Source of the DNA: MGR-bin208 sp043779285
Lineage (GTDB): Bacteria; Bacteroidota; Bacteroidia; Chitinophagales; Chitinophagaceae
Reading direction: 5' to 3'
Assembly (NCBI GenBank): GCA_043779285.1
Contig: JAYWEL010000001.1
Coordinates: 1-31,423, forward strand
DNA: 31,423 nucleotides
The notes under the pieces were generated by a model, which did no database searches, was not told where the DNA came from, and saw nothing but the letters and a program-made list of their open reading frames with translations. Every line of letters starts with the position of its first letter. Positions within the stretch are counted from its first letter, which is position 1. This document shows positions 1 to 9,782 of this stretch, piece by piece. The translations under genes and the position numbers were made by a program.

Positions 1-222
1 ACCGCCGCTGCCATTTCTTTGTGTGGTTATTAATACATGTACATCGGCTGCTACACGGTCTAAAATAAAATCAACAATATTAATTTCTGATCTGATAAAA
101 ACCTGATCGCACCAGGTATTACTACAATCAATAAATACTTTAAGTCTGTTTTCGGAAACTGGTTGTGCCTGAATTGTTAAACAAAAAAAAGTCAGAAGGA
201 AAAGGGAATAATAATATTTCAT
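1..222 (-). CDS. Exported hypothetical protein, N-terminal part only (runs off the left edge)
   Basis: An open frame reads leftwards from an ATG at 220-222 and continues without a stop to base 1, giving 74 codons. The first 20 or so residues form a typical signal peptide (MKYYYSLFLLTFF, ending TIQAQ). After it come a Cys pair in 'FIDCSNTWCD', then a stretch like 'FIRSEINIVDF' and 'ADVHVLITTQRNGSGG'. I have the impression that this pattern occurs in exported Bacteroidota proteins of unknown function, but I cannot name a family. The C-terminal part lies outside the window, so no function is proposed. Upstream (223-437) is AT-rich DNA shared with the divergent small membrane protein. Confidence 0.75.
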   Translation of the reverse strand, partial: MKYYYSLFLLTFFCLTIQAQPVSENRLKVFIDCSNTWCDQVFIRSEINIVDFILDRVAADVHVLITTQRNGSGG

Positions 223-437
223 TCACAGTTTTTAACGGATAAAGCTAACCGCACTTAGCATTCACTGTTAATCATTTTTTTAAATTACAAAACATTTAAC
301 AAACATTCTTCTGTTTTCACCCTACCCTCTTAATCCCACTGGTCAAAAAAACAAAAAGCAAAGCTTTGTCGATTTTTGCATACCCAATATATTATTTCTA
401 CATTACACAAACATTTATTTTTATTAAAAATAAAAAT

Positions 438-707
438 ATGATCTTACAATTTATATTACCGGTTGCAGCAATGATAATCCTCTTTGTTCTTGTTCAGTAT
501 CTGACAAAGAAAAACCTGCTTAATAATAATGTTTTTATCAGGGTACGCATTTTATTGGGATGTATGTTTGTTGGATTTCTTTTCACCGAAATTTTTCAGG
601 CAGAATCTATACAATCAATGATAAAACTTACGGTATTAGCAGGGATCTGTTTATATGGAATTTATATTCTCCAAAAGAAATATTTTGTCATAAAAAATTC
701 AGCATAA
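438..707 (+). CDS. Small hydrophobic membrane protein, unknown function
   Basis: The frame is open from a TTG at 366, but the ATG at 438 gives a more natural 89-residue protein that begins directly with a membrane segment (MILQFILPVAAMIILFVLV). I therefore prefer 438. Three hydrophobic stretches are visible at about residues 1-20, 37-55 and 63-80, separated by short basic or polar loops (TKKNLLNNN; QAESIQS), and the tail is basic. It is a small integral inner-membrane protein without a recognisable motif. It lies between a divergent exported protein and a convergent amidohydrolase and has no obvious operon partner. It could be a chance frame, but the regular membrane-segment pattern argues for a real gene. 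Confidence 0.5.
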   Translation: MILQFILPVAAMIILFVLVQYLTKKNLLNNNVFIRVRILLGCMFVGFLFTEIFQAESIQSMIKLTVLAGICLYGIYILQKKYFVIKNSA

Positions 708-768
708 TTTATTGTTACTTTTTTCAAGTCATCGCTATTTAGATAAGGTCAACAATTAAATAATGGTC

Positions 769-2346
769 TTATTTTTTTGCCGGGCCATAAAATACTTTAC
801 CTGCCCTGTTGGATGTAAATTTTCCATTGTCAACCGTTACAAGCCCATTAACGATTACATACAGGATTCCTTCAGGATATTGATGCGGATCATCGAATGT
901 GGCTTTGTCTTTTATGGTGGCCGGATCAAAAATCACCATGTCGGCATAATTATTTTTTGTTATGACTCCCCGGTCTTTTAATCCCATACGCATGGCCGGT
1001 AGTTGAGTCATTTTATGAATGGCTTCTTCCAAGGTCAGCAATTTTTTTTCTCTTACATAGTAACTCAGCACTCTCGGAAAAGTTCCATAAGCACGGGGAT
1101 GCGGATGCCCGTTACCGGGTTGTGATAATCGTCCATCAGAAGCAATCATGGTTTTGGGATGCTTCATAATCCGGTCTACATCGGCATCATCCATTGCATG
1201 AAAGATCATCCCGGAGCCGCCATTAGACTCCGCTTCAATTACCAGGTCGGCTCCGTTTTCAGGAGAAGGTTGCAATTTTCTCATCAACGCCCAATCGGCT
1301 AACGTTTTTCCCTCTAATTCTTTCATCCAATCCACTTTACTAAATTGTATGCGGTTGATATCTCCTGCACCACGGTCGGTCATGATATTATAAATGATTT
1401 CCTTTTTAATACTATCTCGCAAAACAGGATTATCAACTCGTTCTTTAAACTTTTTATTTCCACCGGCCAAAGACCAGGAAGGAATTAAAATAGAAATGCT
1501 GGTGTAGCTGGCCGTATAAGGATATTGATCTATCTGAATATCTAGTCCTGCTTCGTTGGCCGAGTCAACCATCGCTAACGTTTTTACACTGGATCCCCAC
1601 GAAGGTTTGCCAACCACTTTATGATGAGTGAGTACTATTGGAATTTTTGCTTCTCTGCCAATCAGGATTGCTTCTCTTACGGCATCTAATAATCCAAGCC
1701 CCTCTTCTCTTAAGTGTGATGTATAAAATCCGCCATAAGAAGAAGCGACTTTTGACAATGCAATCACTTCATCCACTTTTGAAAAAGTTCCGGGTAAATA
1801 TTTAAGTCCGGTTGAAATTCCAAATGCTCCTTCCTGCATGGATTTTGCTACCTGTTTTTTCATTTGTTCCAGTTCATTATCTGTTGGAGCACGGTTGTCC
1901 AGCCCCATTACATTTTTACGAATGGTATTGTGCCCGGTTAAAAAAGCAACATTTAATCCAAGCGGTTTTTTACTTAAGTCATCCAGGTATTTTCCAAATG
2001 GCCAGGGGCAAGAACCATCGGGGCCACCCAAAGCCAGTGTGATTCCCTGCCTTACGTGGCTTTCTGCATCTGATGTTTCATGTATTGACTCTATATGTGT
2101 ATGCAGGTCGATAAAACCCGGTGCTACTGCAAGTCCTGCGGCATCAATGATTCGGCTCGCGGTTGCTTTTGCAAGTTCTCCAATGGCCATAATTTTTTGA
2201 TTCTTAATAGCAATATCTGCTTTAAACGATTTTTTTCCGCTGCCATCATAAATAGTTCCATGACGGATAATGAGATCATATTGCTGAGCAAAACTAAGTT
2301 GACAAACAAAAATAAAAACAGGGAAAAACAGATTCTTCAGTTTCAT
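769..2346 (-). CDS. Exported N-acyl-D-amino-acid deacylase / D-aminoacylase-type amidohydrolase
   Basis: A 525-residue protein with a signal peptide (residues 1-21, ending LSFAQ) and the amidohydrolase fold. The small beta-sandwich starts with 'DLIIRHGTIYDGSG' and the metal motif is HTH at residues 82-84. Further candidate ligands are H211 (in TSHLREE), H241/H242 (in LTHHK) and D404 (in IASDGR). The C-terminal 'YADMVIFDPATIKDKATF' block is typical of D-aminoacylases, which release free D-amino acids from N-acyl-D-amino acids. The cysteine that bridges the metals in the classical enzyme is not clearly aligned: this protein has 'GGPDGSCPW', so the exact substrate (N-acyl-D-amino acid or D-configured dipeptide) is open. 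It should act in the periplasm. It is divergent from the M20 peptidase at 2634, with a 287 bp region between them. Confidence 0.88.
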   Translation of the reverse strand: MKLKNLFFPVFIFVCQLSFAQQYDLIIRHGTIYDGSGKKSFKADIAIKNQKIMAIGELAKATASRIIDAAGLAVAPGFIDLHTHIESIHETSDAESHVRQGITLALGGPDGSCPWPFGKYLDDLSKKPLGLNVAFLTGHNTIRKNVMGLDNRAPTDNELEQMKKQVAKSMQEGAFGISTGLKYLPGTFSKVDEVIALSKVASSYGGFYTSHLREEGLGLLDAVREAILIGREAKIPIVLTHHKVVGKPSWGSSVKTLAMVDSANEAGLDIQIDQYPYTASYTSISILIPSWSLAGGNKKFKERVDNPVLRDSIKKEIIYNIMTDRGAGDINRIQFSKVDWMKELEGKTLADWALMRKLQPSPENGADLVIEAESNGGSGMIFHAMDDADVDRIMKHPKTMIASDGRLSQPGNGHPHPRAYGTFPRVLSYYVREKKLLTLEEAIHKMTQLPAMRMGLKDRGVITKNNYADMVIFDPATIKDKATFDDPHQYPEGILYVIVNGLVTVDNGKFTSNRAGKVFYGPAKK

Positions 2347-2633
2347 AATAAACGCAGTTAATTAGATTATTAAAGTAATACAATAATTTTTAGATAATGG
2401 TCAATACATGCTTGTTTTCTATAAAACGAGTACCAAAATAATTCGATTTTTCCACTGGCTGATGGAGCAGCAGAAACCAAAATAGCCAGCCAGTCGCATT
2501 GTCTTGACCGTCTATCAATCGATTATCCATACAATAATTTGGAATAAACCACATATAACTATGGCACAATATTCAATTTGTTTATGCTTTATATTTACAA
2601 CTCATTTTTAAAAACAAACTCAACAACTGCCAT
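2347..2633. other. Divergent intergenic region with a GC-rich inverted repeat
   Basis: These 287 bp separate the D-aminoacylase (leftward) from the M20 peptidase (rightward) and must hold both promoters. The stretch 2450-2515 is richer in G and C than its surroundings. It contains an 8-base inverted repeat, ACTGGCTG at 2454-2461 and CAGCCAGT at 2487-2494. Nearer the peptidase, TATATTTA at 2590-2597 resembles the Bacteroidota -7 element TAnnTTTG, but no well-spaced -33 box was found. No convincing ORF lies here. Confidence 0.4.
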
Positions 2634-3926
2634 ATGAAAAAAATATTTATTACTTCCTTATTGTGTTTGGGAATGATATGTTCTTTTGCTCAGGATGAAA
2701 AATCAACTACTTCACAAGCATCCTATAAAAAAGAAATTGATGTTTTAACACAACATAAAAAAATTCAAAAAGCTTTTGAAATTATTCAGGAACTGGAACC
2801 CACCTCCATTAAAGAACTGATAGAATTGACTGAAATTCCTGCTCCTCCTTTTGCTGAAGAAAAAAGGGCAAACCGGTTTAAACAGATGCTCAAAGATGCT
2901 GGTATAGATTCTATCTGGATTGATGAAGTGGGAAATGTAATTGCATTACGTAAAGGAAAAGGGAACGGAAAAACCATTGTATTTGAAGCTCATCTGGATA
3001 CGGTGTTTCCGATTGAGACTGATGTGACTGTTAAAATGAAAGGCGACACCATGTATTCGCCTGGCATTGGCGATGATACCCGAGGATTAAGCATGATTCT
3101 AACAGTGTTAAAAGCAATGAACAGCGCATCCATCAATACCACTGCCGATATTTTATTTATTGGCGTAGTGGGAGAAGAAGGATTGGGAGATTTACGTGGC
3201 GTCAGAAATTTATTTAAACCGGGAAGCCGGAAAATTGATTCTTACATAGCCATTGATGGAGGAGATATTGGCCGAATCAATAATAAAGGATTGGGCTCAT
3301 TACGTTATAAAGTTACGTTTAAAGGTCCCGGCGGTCATTCTTGGGGTGCGTTTGGTTTGGCCAATCCGCATCATGCTATGGGAAAGGCAATCGACTATTT
3401 TGATAAAGCAGCATCTGCTTATGTAGTCAACGGACCCAAAACAACGTACAATGTGGGACGTATTGGTGGTGGCACTTCCATCAACTCCATTCCCTTTGAA
3501 ACTTGGATTGAAGTGGATATGCGATCTGAAAGTCCGGACAAACTAAAAGGTATTGAAAAAATATTTCTGGAGCAAATAAAAACTGCCTTAACTGAATATA
3601 ATACCACTATTAAAAAAGGTGCAAAACTAACTGTTGATATTGAAAAGATCGGAGAACGCCCATCTGGTGAATTAGCCGACAATCTTCCACTCATTCAACG
3701 AGCTATTGCGGCCACAGAATATTTTAAAGCAAAACCTTATTTAACAAGAGGATCAACTAATTCAAATATCCCCATTTCATTAGGCGTTCCAGCTATTACC
3801 ATTGGCCGTGGGGGAAAATCGGGTGGTGCACATTCATTGGATGAGTGGTGGCTGAATGAAAAAGGTGTCGATGCTATAAAATTAGCCTTATTGATAGTAG
3901 TGTCCGAAGCTGGTATTGTAAATTAA
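2634..3926 (+). CDS. Exported M20-family metallopeptidase
   Basis: A 430-residue protein with a signal peptide (1-20, ending CSFAQ) followed by an M20 di-zinc peptidase domain. Metal and catalytic residues are all visible: H120 and D122 in FEAHLDTVFP, D147 in GIGDD, E181/E182 in VGEEG, D208 in AIDGGD and H400 in GGAHS. The dimerisation (lid) domain starts near residue 220 with 'YKVTFKGPGGHSWG'. The layout resembles PepT/carboxypeptidase-like M20 enzymes that hydrolyse di- or tripeptides. The signal peptide puts it in the periplasm. It heads the plus-strand run and is followed 21 bp later by a serine hydrolase, so the two probably share a transcript. The exact peptide specificity cannot be read from the sequence. 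Confidence 0.9.
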   Translation: MKKIFITSLLCLGMICSFAQDEKSTTSQASYKKEIDVLTQHKKIQKAFEIIQELEPTSIKELIELTEIPAPPFAEEKRANRFKQMLKDAGIDSIWIDEVGNVIALRKGKGNGKTIVFEAHLDTVFPIETDVTVKMKGDTMYSPGIGDDTRGLSMILTVLKAMNSASINTTADILFIGVVGEEGLGDLRGVRNLFKPGSRKIDSYIAIDGGDIGRINNKGLGSLRYKVTFKGPGGHSWGAFGLANPHHAMGKAIDYFDKAASAYVVNGPKTTYNVGRIGGGTSINSIPFETWIEVDMRSESPDKLKGIEKIFLEQIKTALTEYNTTIKKGAKLTVDIEKIGERPSGELADNLPLIQRAIAATEYFKAKPYLTRGSTNSNIPISLGVPAITIGRGGKSGGAHSLDEWWLNEKGVDAIKLALLIVVSEAGIVN

Positions 3927-3947
3927 TTTTCATCAAACTGTTTTTTT

Positions 3948-5006
3948 ATGTTTCTAAAAAAATCCGGAATAAAGATTTTGATGGCGTTCTTATTTTCAAA
4001 TTGTATTTATAATGCTGTTTTTTCTCAAACTGCTGAAAGGGAAGTTTCTGCAACCAGCTTTACATTTAATGTACATGGAGAACCATTAAAACTGAATCAT
4101 TTTTCTTCTCCGGCATTAGATCAGAAAAATAAAAAAATTGACCGGCTAGTGATTGTAGTGCATGGTACTAACCGTAACCCATATACCTACCATAAAAACA
4201 TGCGGATAGCGGCTGAAAAATCCGGAGCATCCGAAAACACATTGATCATTTCTCCTGGATTTATCATGGAAAGAGATTTGAATGATAATAAAGATTTGTT
4301 GGGTAATAACCATATTTTCTGGACCAATAGTGGCTGGAAACAAGGCGACACATCCGTTAATTCTTCAGTCAAAAATAAACGGATACAGCAACTAAGTTCT
4401 TTTGAAGTTATGGATAGTATAATATGGCAAACGCTTCATTCTGGTAATTTTCCAAATATCAAACACATAGTTGTTTCCGGAAACTCGGCAGGTGGACAAT
4501 TTGTAAACCGCTATATTGGTGGCAATCTGATACATGATGCAGTAAAAAAGAAATTTGGTATTGAAATTAAATACTTGGTAGCTGCTGCATCCTCCTATTC
4601 TTACCAAACGGCAGAAAGGCCTGTGCTTAATTCTCCGGGAAAATATTATACACCAGAAGATACCAGTTGCAACAAAGGTTTTAATAAATACCGCTACGGA
4701 CTGGAAGACTTAAACGAGTATTTGAGTAAAACAGGAGCTTCAAAAATTGTATCTCAATATGGGCAACGGAAATGTGCTTATTTTGTTGGAGCACAAGACA
4801 ACGACATCAATGACAGCCAGCTTGATAAAAGTTGCGGAGCCATGTTACAGGGTAGAGAAAGAAAAGAACGTATAGAATTTTTTGTGGGCTACCTGCATCA
4901 TTTATATGGCAAAAAATACCCGTTAACAATTGTTGAAAATTCCGGTCATGATAATGGTAAAATGTGGTCTTCTCCGGAAGGGATGAAATGGTTGTTTAGA
5001 AAATAA
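3948..5006 (+). CDS. Exported alpha/beta-hydrolase-fold serine hydrolase
   Basis: A 352-residue protein with an N-terminal signal peptide (about 1-27, ending AVFSQ). The oxyanion-hole strand 'LVIVVHGTNRNP' (HG at 72-73), a nucleophile-elbow motif GNSAGG with S180, and a C-terminal NSGHDN with H334 fit an alpha/beta-hydrolase triad. D284 or D286 (GAQDNDIND) is a candidate acid. The overall pattern is that of Bacteroidota esterase/lipase-like exported enzymes. It could be an esterase, amidase or peptidase and cannot be assigned further. It follows the M20 peptidase by 21 bp and precedes the SusC gene by 150 bp, so it may belong to the same nutrient-uptake locus. Confidence 0.75.
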   Translation: MFLKKSGIKILMAFLFSNCIYNAVFSQTAEREVSATSFTFNVHGEPLKLNHFSSPALDQKNKKIDRLVIVVHGTNRNPYTYHKNMRIAAEKSGASENTLIISPGFIMERDLNDNKDLLGNNHIFWTNSGWKQGDTSVNSSVKNKRIQQLSSFEVMDSIIWQTLHSGNFPNIKHIVVSGNSAGGQFVNRYIGGNLIHDAVKKKFGIEIKYLVAAASSYSYQTAERPVLNSPGKYYTPEDTSCNKGFNKYRYGLEDLNEYLSKTGASKIVSQYGQRKCAYFVGAQDNDINDSQLDKSCGAMLQGRERKERIEFFVGYLHHLYGKKYPLTIVENSGHDNGKMWSSPEGMKWLFRK

Positions 5007-5156
5007 TTTTCAGCTTGGTAATGCCATCACTAAAACCATTCATGTATTTTAAGTATGTTTTAATCGGTAAGAGTTATTTTTTTTCTATTTTCATAAGCAT
5101 GGATTAAAAAATCCGTTTTCGTATTTCAGTATTTATTAACCAAAACTAACTTTCAA

Positions 5157-8100
5157 ATGAGAAAATCGTTATTAATCCTGTTTGGGATTATGTTTTTTTC
5201 CATTCAGGTATTTGCCCAAAAAACCATTACGGGCAAGGTTTCTGATGATCAGGGTAATCCTATCAGCAATGTGTCAGTACTAGTTAAAGGAACCAAGTCA
5301 GGAACCATAACCAACCAGGATGGATTCTATTCCATTGCAGTGTCAGCTACTGCAAAAACATTGGTTTTCTCTTCGCTGAACAGCGAAACAAAAGAGTTAG
5401 CCATTGGAACAGATGCTTCAATAAATGTTTCTTTGTTAAGCAGTGAAAAATCTATGGACGAAGTAGTTGTAGTAGGTTACTCCGTTATGAGAAAGAAAGA
5501 TGTTGCCGCTGCTATTTCCAAGATTAAAGGAAGTGAAATTGCTGCCATGCCTACACCAACTTTTACACAAGCCATACAAGGAAGGGCAGCAGGGGTTTCA
5601 ATCGCTGCTTCATCTGGAATGCCGGGAGGTGCCATAAACGTAAGAATCCGTGGTGTTGGTTCTATAGATGCAGGTAATGATCCATTATATGTTGTAGATG
5701 GAATTCAGATCAACTCTAACAACTCCGGACGAATTGGAGGAGGTAGTGCCAACAGTGGAACCGCCGTAAAAACACAGAACAATCCGCTGTCTTTTTTAAA
5801 TGCAAATGATATTGAATCCATTGAAATATTGAAAGATGCAGCTTCATCAGCCATCTATGGTGCAAAAGCAGCCGGTGGTGTGGTATTAATTACAACAAAA
5901 AAAGGAGCTTCTGGCAAACCTAAGTTTACTGCAAATCTATCCACCGGAACCCTGGATGCTATAAATCTTCAAAAGCCATTGAATACGCAAGACTGGCTTA
6001 CAGCACAGGCAGAGGGAATTATGCACAGAAGTGTTGGAGTAACCAAAGATTCAGCACTACGAGCTGCATTGATCAGTGTAGGTCAGTTACCCACTTTATC
6101 AACAAAAGAAATTCAAGATCTTACTTCATCAGATTGGATGGGGGCAAGTTGGCGTACCGGTATCGTAAGAACTGCTGAAATGTCGATGCAGGCCGGTACA
6201 CAAAACACATCTCTATACATGTCGGGGTCATATAATAAACAGATTTCCCATATTAGACCATCCGATTTTGAAAGAGGAACCTTTATGATGAAAGGTTCTC
6301 AAAAAGCTTCTGAAAAAATAACCCTGGATGCTCAAATAAACCTCAGCACATTCAAACAAAATGCAAATCATGGAACTGGTGGAGCTGGCAATAATACCAT
6401 TAATGCTGCCTATGCTTCTACACAGATGTTAACTATAAACCCAATTTACAGACCAGATGGAAAATTTTATAATTTGTCTGGAAGTGGCGATGTATGGTAT
6501 GGGAGTTTTGCCAACAACCCTTTAGCAGCCCAGGTTTTACAGAAAATATTTGTACGTACAAATCAATTGGTTGGATCATTTTCAGGTACTTACAAATTCA
6601 ATCAAGACCTAACGTTGAAATCCATGGTAGGGCTTGATTATCGTCTTTCACAAATAAAGGCTTATCACGATCCGAGATTGATTGGAGGATTCTACGATGC
6701 CGTTGGTGGCCGTGGTGAAGTTGGCAGTAATTGGACCACCAACTTCATAACCAACACGGTGATGAACTATAAAAAAACAATTTCGGGAGTACATAATATT
6801 TCCGGAATGGTGGGTATCGAGTTTAGAAGTGATGAAGACAATTCAATCAATGCCGAAGGAAATTCATTTCCATCGTCTAGTTTTCAAAACCTGACTAATG
6901 CATCAGTACCAGTATTAGTGGGTGAAAGCTGGACTGGATTTAAAACATTCTCTCAATTTGGCCGTTTAGGCTACAATTATGATGGCCGTTATATTTTGGG
7001 TTTTATCTTAAGAAGGGATGGTTCTAGTCGTTTTGGATCGGACACCCGTTTTGGTATATTCCCGTCAGGACAAGTGGCATGGAATGCTCTTGAAGAAAAT
7101 TTCCTTTCCGGATTGAAAAATGTTTCTGAGCTGAAACTGAGATATTCTTATGGCGAATCTGGAAACGATCAGATTGGCAATTTTGATTCACGAGGTCTTT
7201 ATGGGGCTTCCAGAATTTATAATGCCCAGGCAGCTACAAATCCAATCAGTTTGGCAAATCCAGAACTAAGTTGGGAAACAAGAACAGAGCATAATCTTGG
7301 TCTTGACTTTGGCATGTATAATGGAAAGATCACACTTAGTGCAGATGCATACCGAAGGGTAAATAATGATCTGTTATTAGACAGATCGGTTTTCCCATCT
7401 TCTGGATGGACAAGTTATTCACAGAACACAGGAGCCGTTCTTAACAAGGGCCTTGAGTTTTTATTGAGGGTAAGCCCATTTGAAAAAGCATTCAAGTGGA
7501 CCGGTTCTTTTAATATTTCCTTCCAGAAAAATGAGGTATTAAAACTTTATGATGGATTGGAAGTATTCCCCGGAGACCCATCCATTAAAGTTGGGGAATC
7601 CTTAGGTTCTTATTTCCTTGCTCAGTGGGCAGGTGTAAATCCGGCTACCGGAAGATCGATGTGGTATGATAAGGATGGTAATTACACGTATCAGCCATTA
7701 GTTGCCGATAGAAAATTTCTTGGAAATATCTATCCGACACATTTTGGGGGATTAACCAACAATTTTAGCTACAAAGGATTTGAATTAGAAGTATTTTTTC
7801 AATATGAATATGGAAGAAGAAGACAAGATGATCAATTACAACAGGAAGCAAGAATTGGAGGCTCACAAATCAATTCTCTTTATTATGTATTTAATAATAG
7901 ATGGACTACTCCTGGTCAGTTTGCAATTATGCCCCGTCCATTATTAAATACACAAACTGAAACCGGATCTGTTAGTTGGAATAATGGAGACCGTTGGCTT
8001 TATAAAACCGATTATATCCGATTAAAACAATTGTCCTTCTCGTACAATCTTCAGCCTAAAACATTGAAAAAACTTGGATTGTCGAATGTTCGTATATATG

Positions 8101-8225
8101 CTCAGGGGATAAATCTATGGACACTAACCAAATTCCCGGGTGTTGATCCTGAATTCACAGGAAGTTCATCAACTATCATTCCCCAGTCCAAAAACTTAAC
8201 TTTTGGAACCATGATTGGGTTTTAA
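5157..8225 (+). CDS. SusC/RagA-type TonB-linked outer-membrane transporter
   Basis: A 1022-residue outer-membrane protein. Domain order: signal peptide (1-21, ending FAQ), carboxypeptidase-regulatory-like domain (about 22-100, starting KTITGKVSDDQGNPISNVSV), a TonB-box-like 'DEVVVVGYS', the plug domain (about 115-240, with 'IRGVGSIDAGNDPLYVVDG' and 'IEILKDAASSAIYG'), then a large beta-barrel to the C-terminus, which ends in an aromatic Phe. SusC proteins form the TonB-driven import pore under a SusD lid. The 3' end is followed at once by SusD, so the two form an operon. No glycoside hydrolase, sigma/anti-sigma pair or hybrid sensor is near it. Its neighbours are peptidases, which suggests a peptide-like rather than polysaccharide substrate (inference). 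Confidence 0.95.
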   Translation: MRKSLLILFGIMFFSIQVFAQKTITGKVSDDQGNPISNVSVLVKGTKSGTITNQDGFYSIAVSATAKTLVFSSLNSETKELAIGTDASINVSLLSSEKSMDEVVVVGYSVMRKKDVAAAISKIKGSEIAAMPTPTFTQAIQGRAAGVSIAASSGMPGGAINVRIRGVGSIDAGNDPLYVVDGIQINSNNSGRIGGGSANSGTAVKTQNNPLSFLNANDIESIEILKDAASSAIYGAKAAGGVVLITTKKGASGKPKFTANLSTGTLDAINLQKPLNTQDWLTAQAEGIMHRSVGVTKDSALRAALISVGQLPTLSTKEIQDLTSSDWMGASWRTGIVRTAEMSMQAGTQNTSLYMSGSYNKQISHIRPSDFERGTFMMKGSQKASEKITLDAQINLSTFKQNANHGTGGAGNNTINAAYASTQMLTINPIYRPDGKFYNLSGSGDVWYGSFANNPLAAQVLQKIFVRTNQLVGSFSGTYKFNQDLTLKSMVGLDYRLSQIKAYHDPRLIGGFYDAVGGRGEVGSNWTTNFITNTVMNYKKTISGVHNISGMVGIEFRSDEDNSINAEGNSFPSSSFQNLTNASVPVLVGESWTGFKTFSQFGRLGYNYDGRYILGFILRRDGSSRFGSDTRFGIFPSGQVAWNALEENFLSGLKNVSELKLRYSYGESGNDQIGNFDSRGLYGASRIYNAQAATNPISLANPELSWETRTEHNLGLDFGMYNGKITLSADAYRRVNNDLLLDRSVFPSSGWTSYSQNTGAVLNKGLEFLLRVSPFEKAFKWTGSFNISFQKNEVLKLYDGLEVFPGDPSIKVGESLGSYFLAQWAGVNPATGRSMWYDKDGNYTYQPLVADRKFLGNIYPTHFGGLTNNFSYKGFELEVFFQYEYGRRRQDDQLQQEARIGGSQINSLYYVFNNRWTTPGQFAIMPRPLLNTQTETGSVSWNNGDRWLYKTDYIRLKQLSFSYNLQPKTLKKLGLSNVRIYAQGINLWTLTKFPGVDPEFTGSSSTIIPQSKNLTFGTMIGF

Positions 8226-8232
8226 ATCTAAA

Positions 8233-9765
8233 ATGAAAAAAATGAAAAAAATAATCTTTAATATATCAGTTCCATTGATTCTTATAGGAATTATACTTAA
8301 TTCCTGCAACAAGAAATTGGATTTAGAACCTCAGCAAAACATTGACGTCAATAAGGCACTTGTTTCTGTTCAGGATATTAATAACGCTTTGAATTCCACT
8401 TATGCAGCTTTAAAAGCATCGAGTCTTTATGGAAGGGATATGCTCGTTTTAGCGGACGCATTAAGTGACCGGGCTTTTTCAAATGGTAAGGGTGCCCGTT
8501 TTGTAACAGATAATCAGAATGCCACAAACGCACCATTTGGCTTTTGGACAGCAGCTTATAGTGCCATCAATGAAGCCAACCTGATTCTTGAAGTAATTCC
8601 GACATCGCAGGGAGATGCAGCCACAAAAGCGAGATGGGAAGGAGAACTGCTTTTTTTAAGAGCTCTTCTTCATTTTTCATTAGCTAAAACCTATGCTTAT
8701 ATTCCAACTTATGTAGTATCGGCGCAGGACAAAGGAGGCATTGTAATTAAAAATACCGGAGTCTCTACGATTCAACAAGCTGCTGATTGGAAACCAAAAC
8801 GTGCCTCCATTAATGAAACGTATGATTTCATCATGGCTGATTTGTATAAGTCTCTTTCTTTTTTAAGCAATGCTAACCGTGGTGCTTATTATGCAAGTAA
8901 ACTTTCCAGTCTAGCTCTTGGCTCAAGAGTTGCTTTATACATGGGTAATTATAACAGGGCAGACTCATTTGCAACTGCAGCAATTGCTGCAGGAGGTATT
9001 GGTACAATGACAAATACTACCAATCACGTTTCGGGTTGGAGATTGGCCCTGAATCCTGAATCGATTTTTGAAGTACGAATAGCTACTCTACCTGAAGTCC
9101 CTTCAGGTATTGCCAATCAATTACAAGGCGCATTGACCAATATTGTAGCAATTGGAAATACATCTTCATCAAATGGTGGTTTTGGTCCATTAGTTCCGAA
9201 TATGGCTTTAATGACCGAATTAAGGATGTCATTTTCACCAAGCCCCAATACATCTACACTTAGTTTTGGCACTACAATACCAACCATTACCAGAAGAGAA
9301 GACGTAAGAAGTCAATTATACGATATCGGACCGAATGTTAGTGGACGTCATATAGAATGCACAAAGTTTCTGGGGAAAAACGGAACACCCGGAGTTGACA
9401 ATGTTCCTGTAGTACGTTGGGCCGAATTATATTTAAACAGGGCTGAAGCCAGGGCAAGAATGGCAACACCCAATACGGCTGGAGCAAATGCGGATTTGAA
9501 TATTATTCGTTCCAATCGAATTATGGGTTTTACAACGCCTGCAGACATAACAGGTCCGGCTTTAATGGATAGCATTTCAAGACACAGAGCCATAGAATTT
9601 GCGTTTGAGGGACATCGTTGGTTTGACATGAAAAGATGGGGATTACCAATTGTAAAAACAACACCTGTAGTTAGTTTTCCTAATACTTACTTCAGGTATT
9701 TGAACATCATTCCAACAACAGAGGTTGATGGTAATCCTAATATGGTTCAGAATTTTGGTTTTTAA
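8233..9765 (+). CDS. SusD/RagB-family nutrient-binding outer-membrane lipoprotein
   Basis: A SusD-type lipoprotein of 510 residues from the ATG at 8233; an in-frame ATG at 8215 overlaps the SusC end and another lies at 8242. I chose 8233 because it lies just after the SusC stop and gives a compact lipoprotein signal ending in 'ILNSC', with the lipidated Cys followed by NKKLDLEPQ. SusD hallmarks include the N-terminal 'ALNSTYAAL' helix region, the 'LFLRALLHFSLAKTYA' helix, 'RWAELYLNRAEARAR' and the C-terminal 'RHRAIEFAFEGHRWFDMKRWG'. It is surface exposed, caps the SusC barrel and binds the substrate. It is followed 17 bp later by a small lipoprotein. Confidence 0.95.
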   Translation: MKKMKKIIFNISVPLILIGIILNSCNKKLDLEPQQNIDVNKALVSVQDINNALNSTYAALKASSLYGRDMLVLADALSDRAFSNGKGARFVTDNQNATNAPFGFWTAAYSAINEANLILEVIPTSQGDAATKARWEGELLFLRALLHFSLAKTYAYIPTYVVSAQDKGGIVIKNTGVSTIQQAADWKPKRASINETYDFIMADLYKSLSFLSNANRGAYYASKLSSLALGSRVALYMGNYNRADSFATAAIAAGGIGTMTNTTNHVSGWRLALNPESIFEVRIATLPEVPSGIANQLQGALTNIVAIGNTSSSNGGFGPLVPNMALMTELRMSFSPSPNTSTLSFGTTIPTITRREDVRSQLYDIGPNVSGRHIECTKFLGKNGTPGVDNVPVVRWAELYLNRAEARARMATPNTAGANADLNIIRSNRIMGFTTPADITGPALMDSISRHRAIEFAFEGHRWFDMKRWGLPIVKTTPVVSFPNTYFRYLNIIPTTEVDGNPNMVQNFGF

Positions 9766-9782
9766 TCCATAAAAAATATATA

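Noticed and set aside
1838..2200. Plus-strand ORF of 120 codons inside the D-aminoacylase gene
   Set aside because: It lies antisense to a well-supported gene, its product has no recognisable pattern, and open frames opposite coding DNA are common here.
5101..5114. GGATT-AAAA-AATCC hairpin before SusC as a terminator or riboswitch
   Set aside because: The stem is only five pairs with no T run and no further structure; chance is likely.
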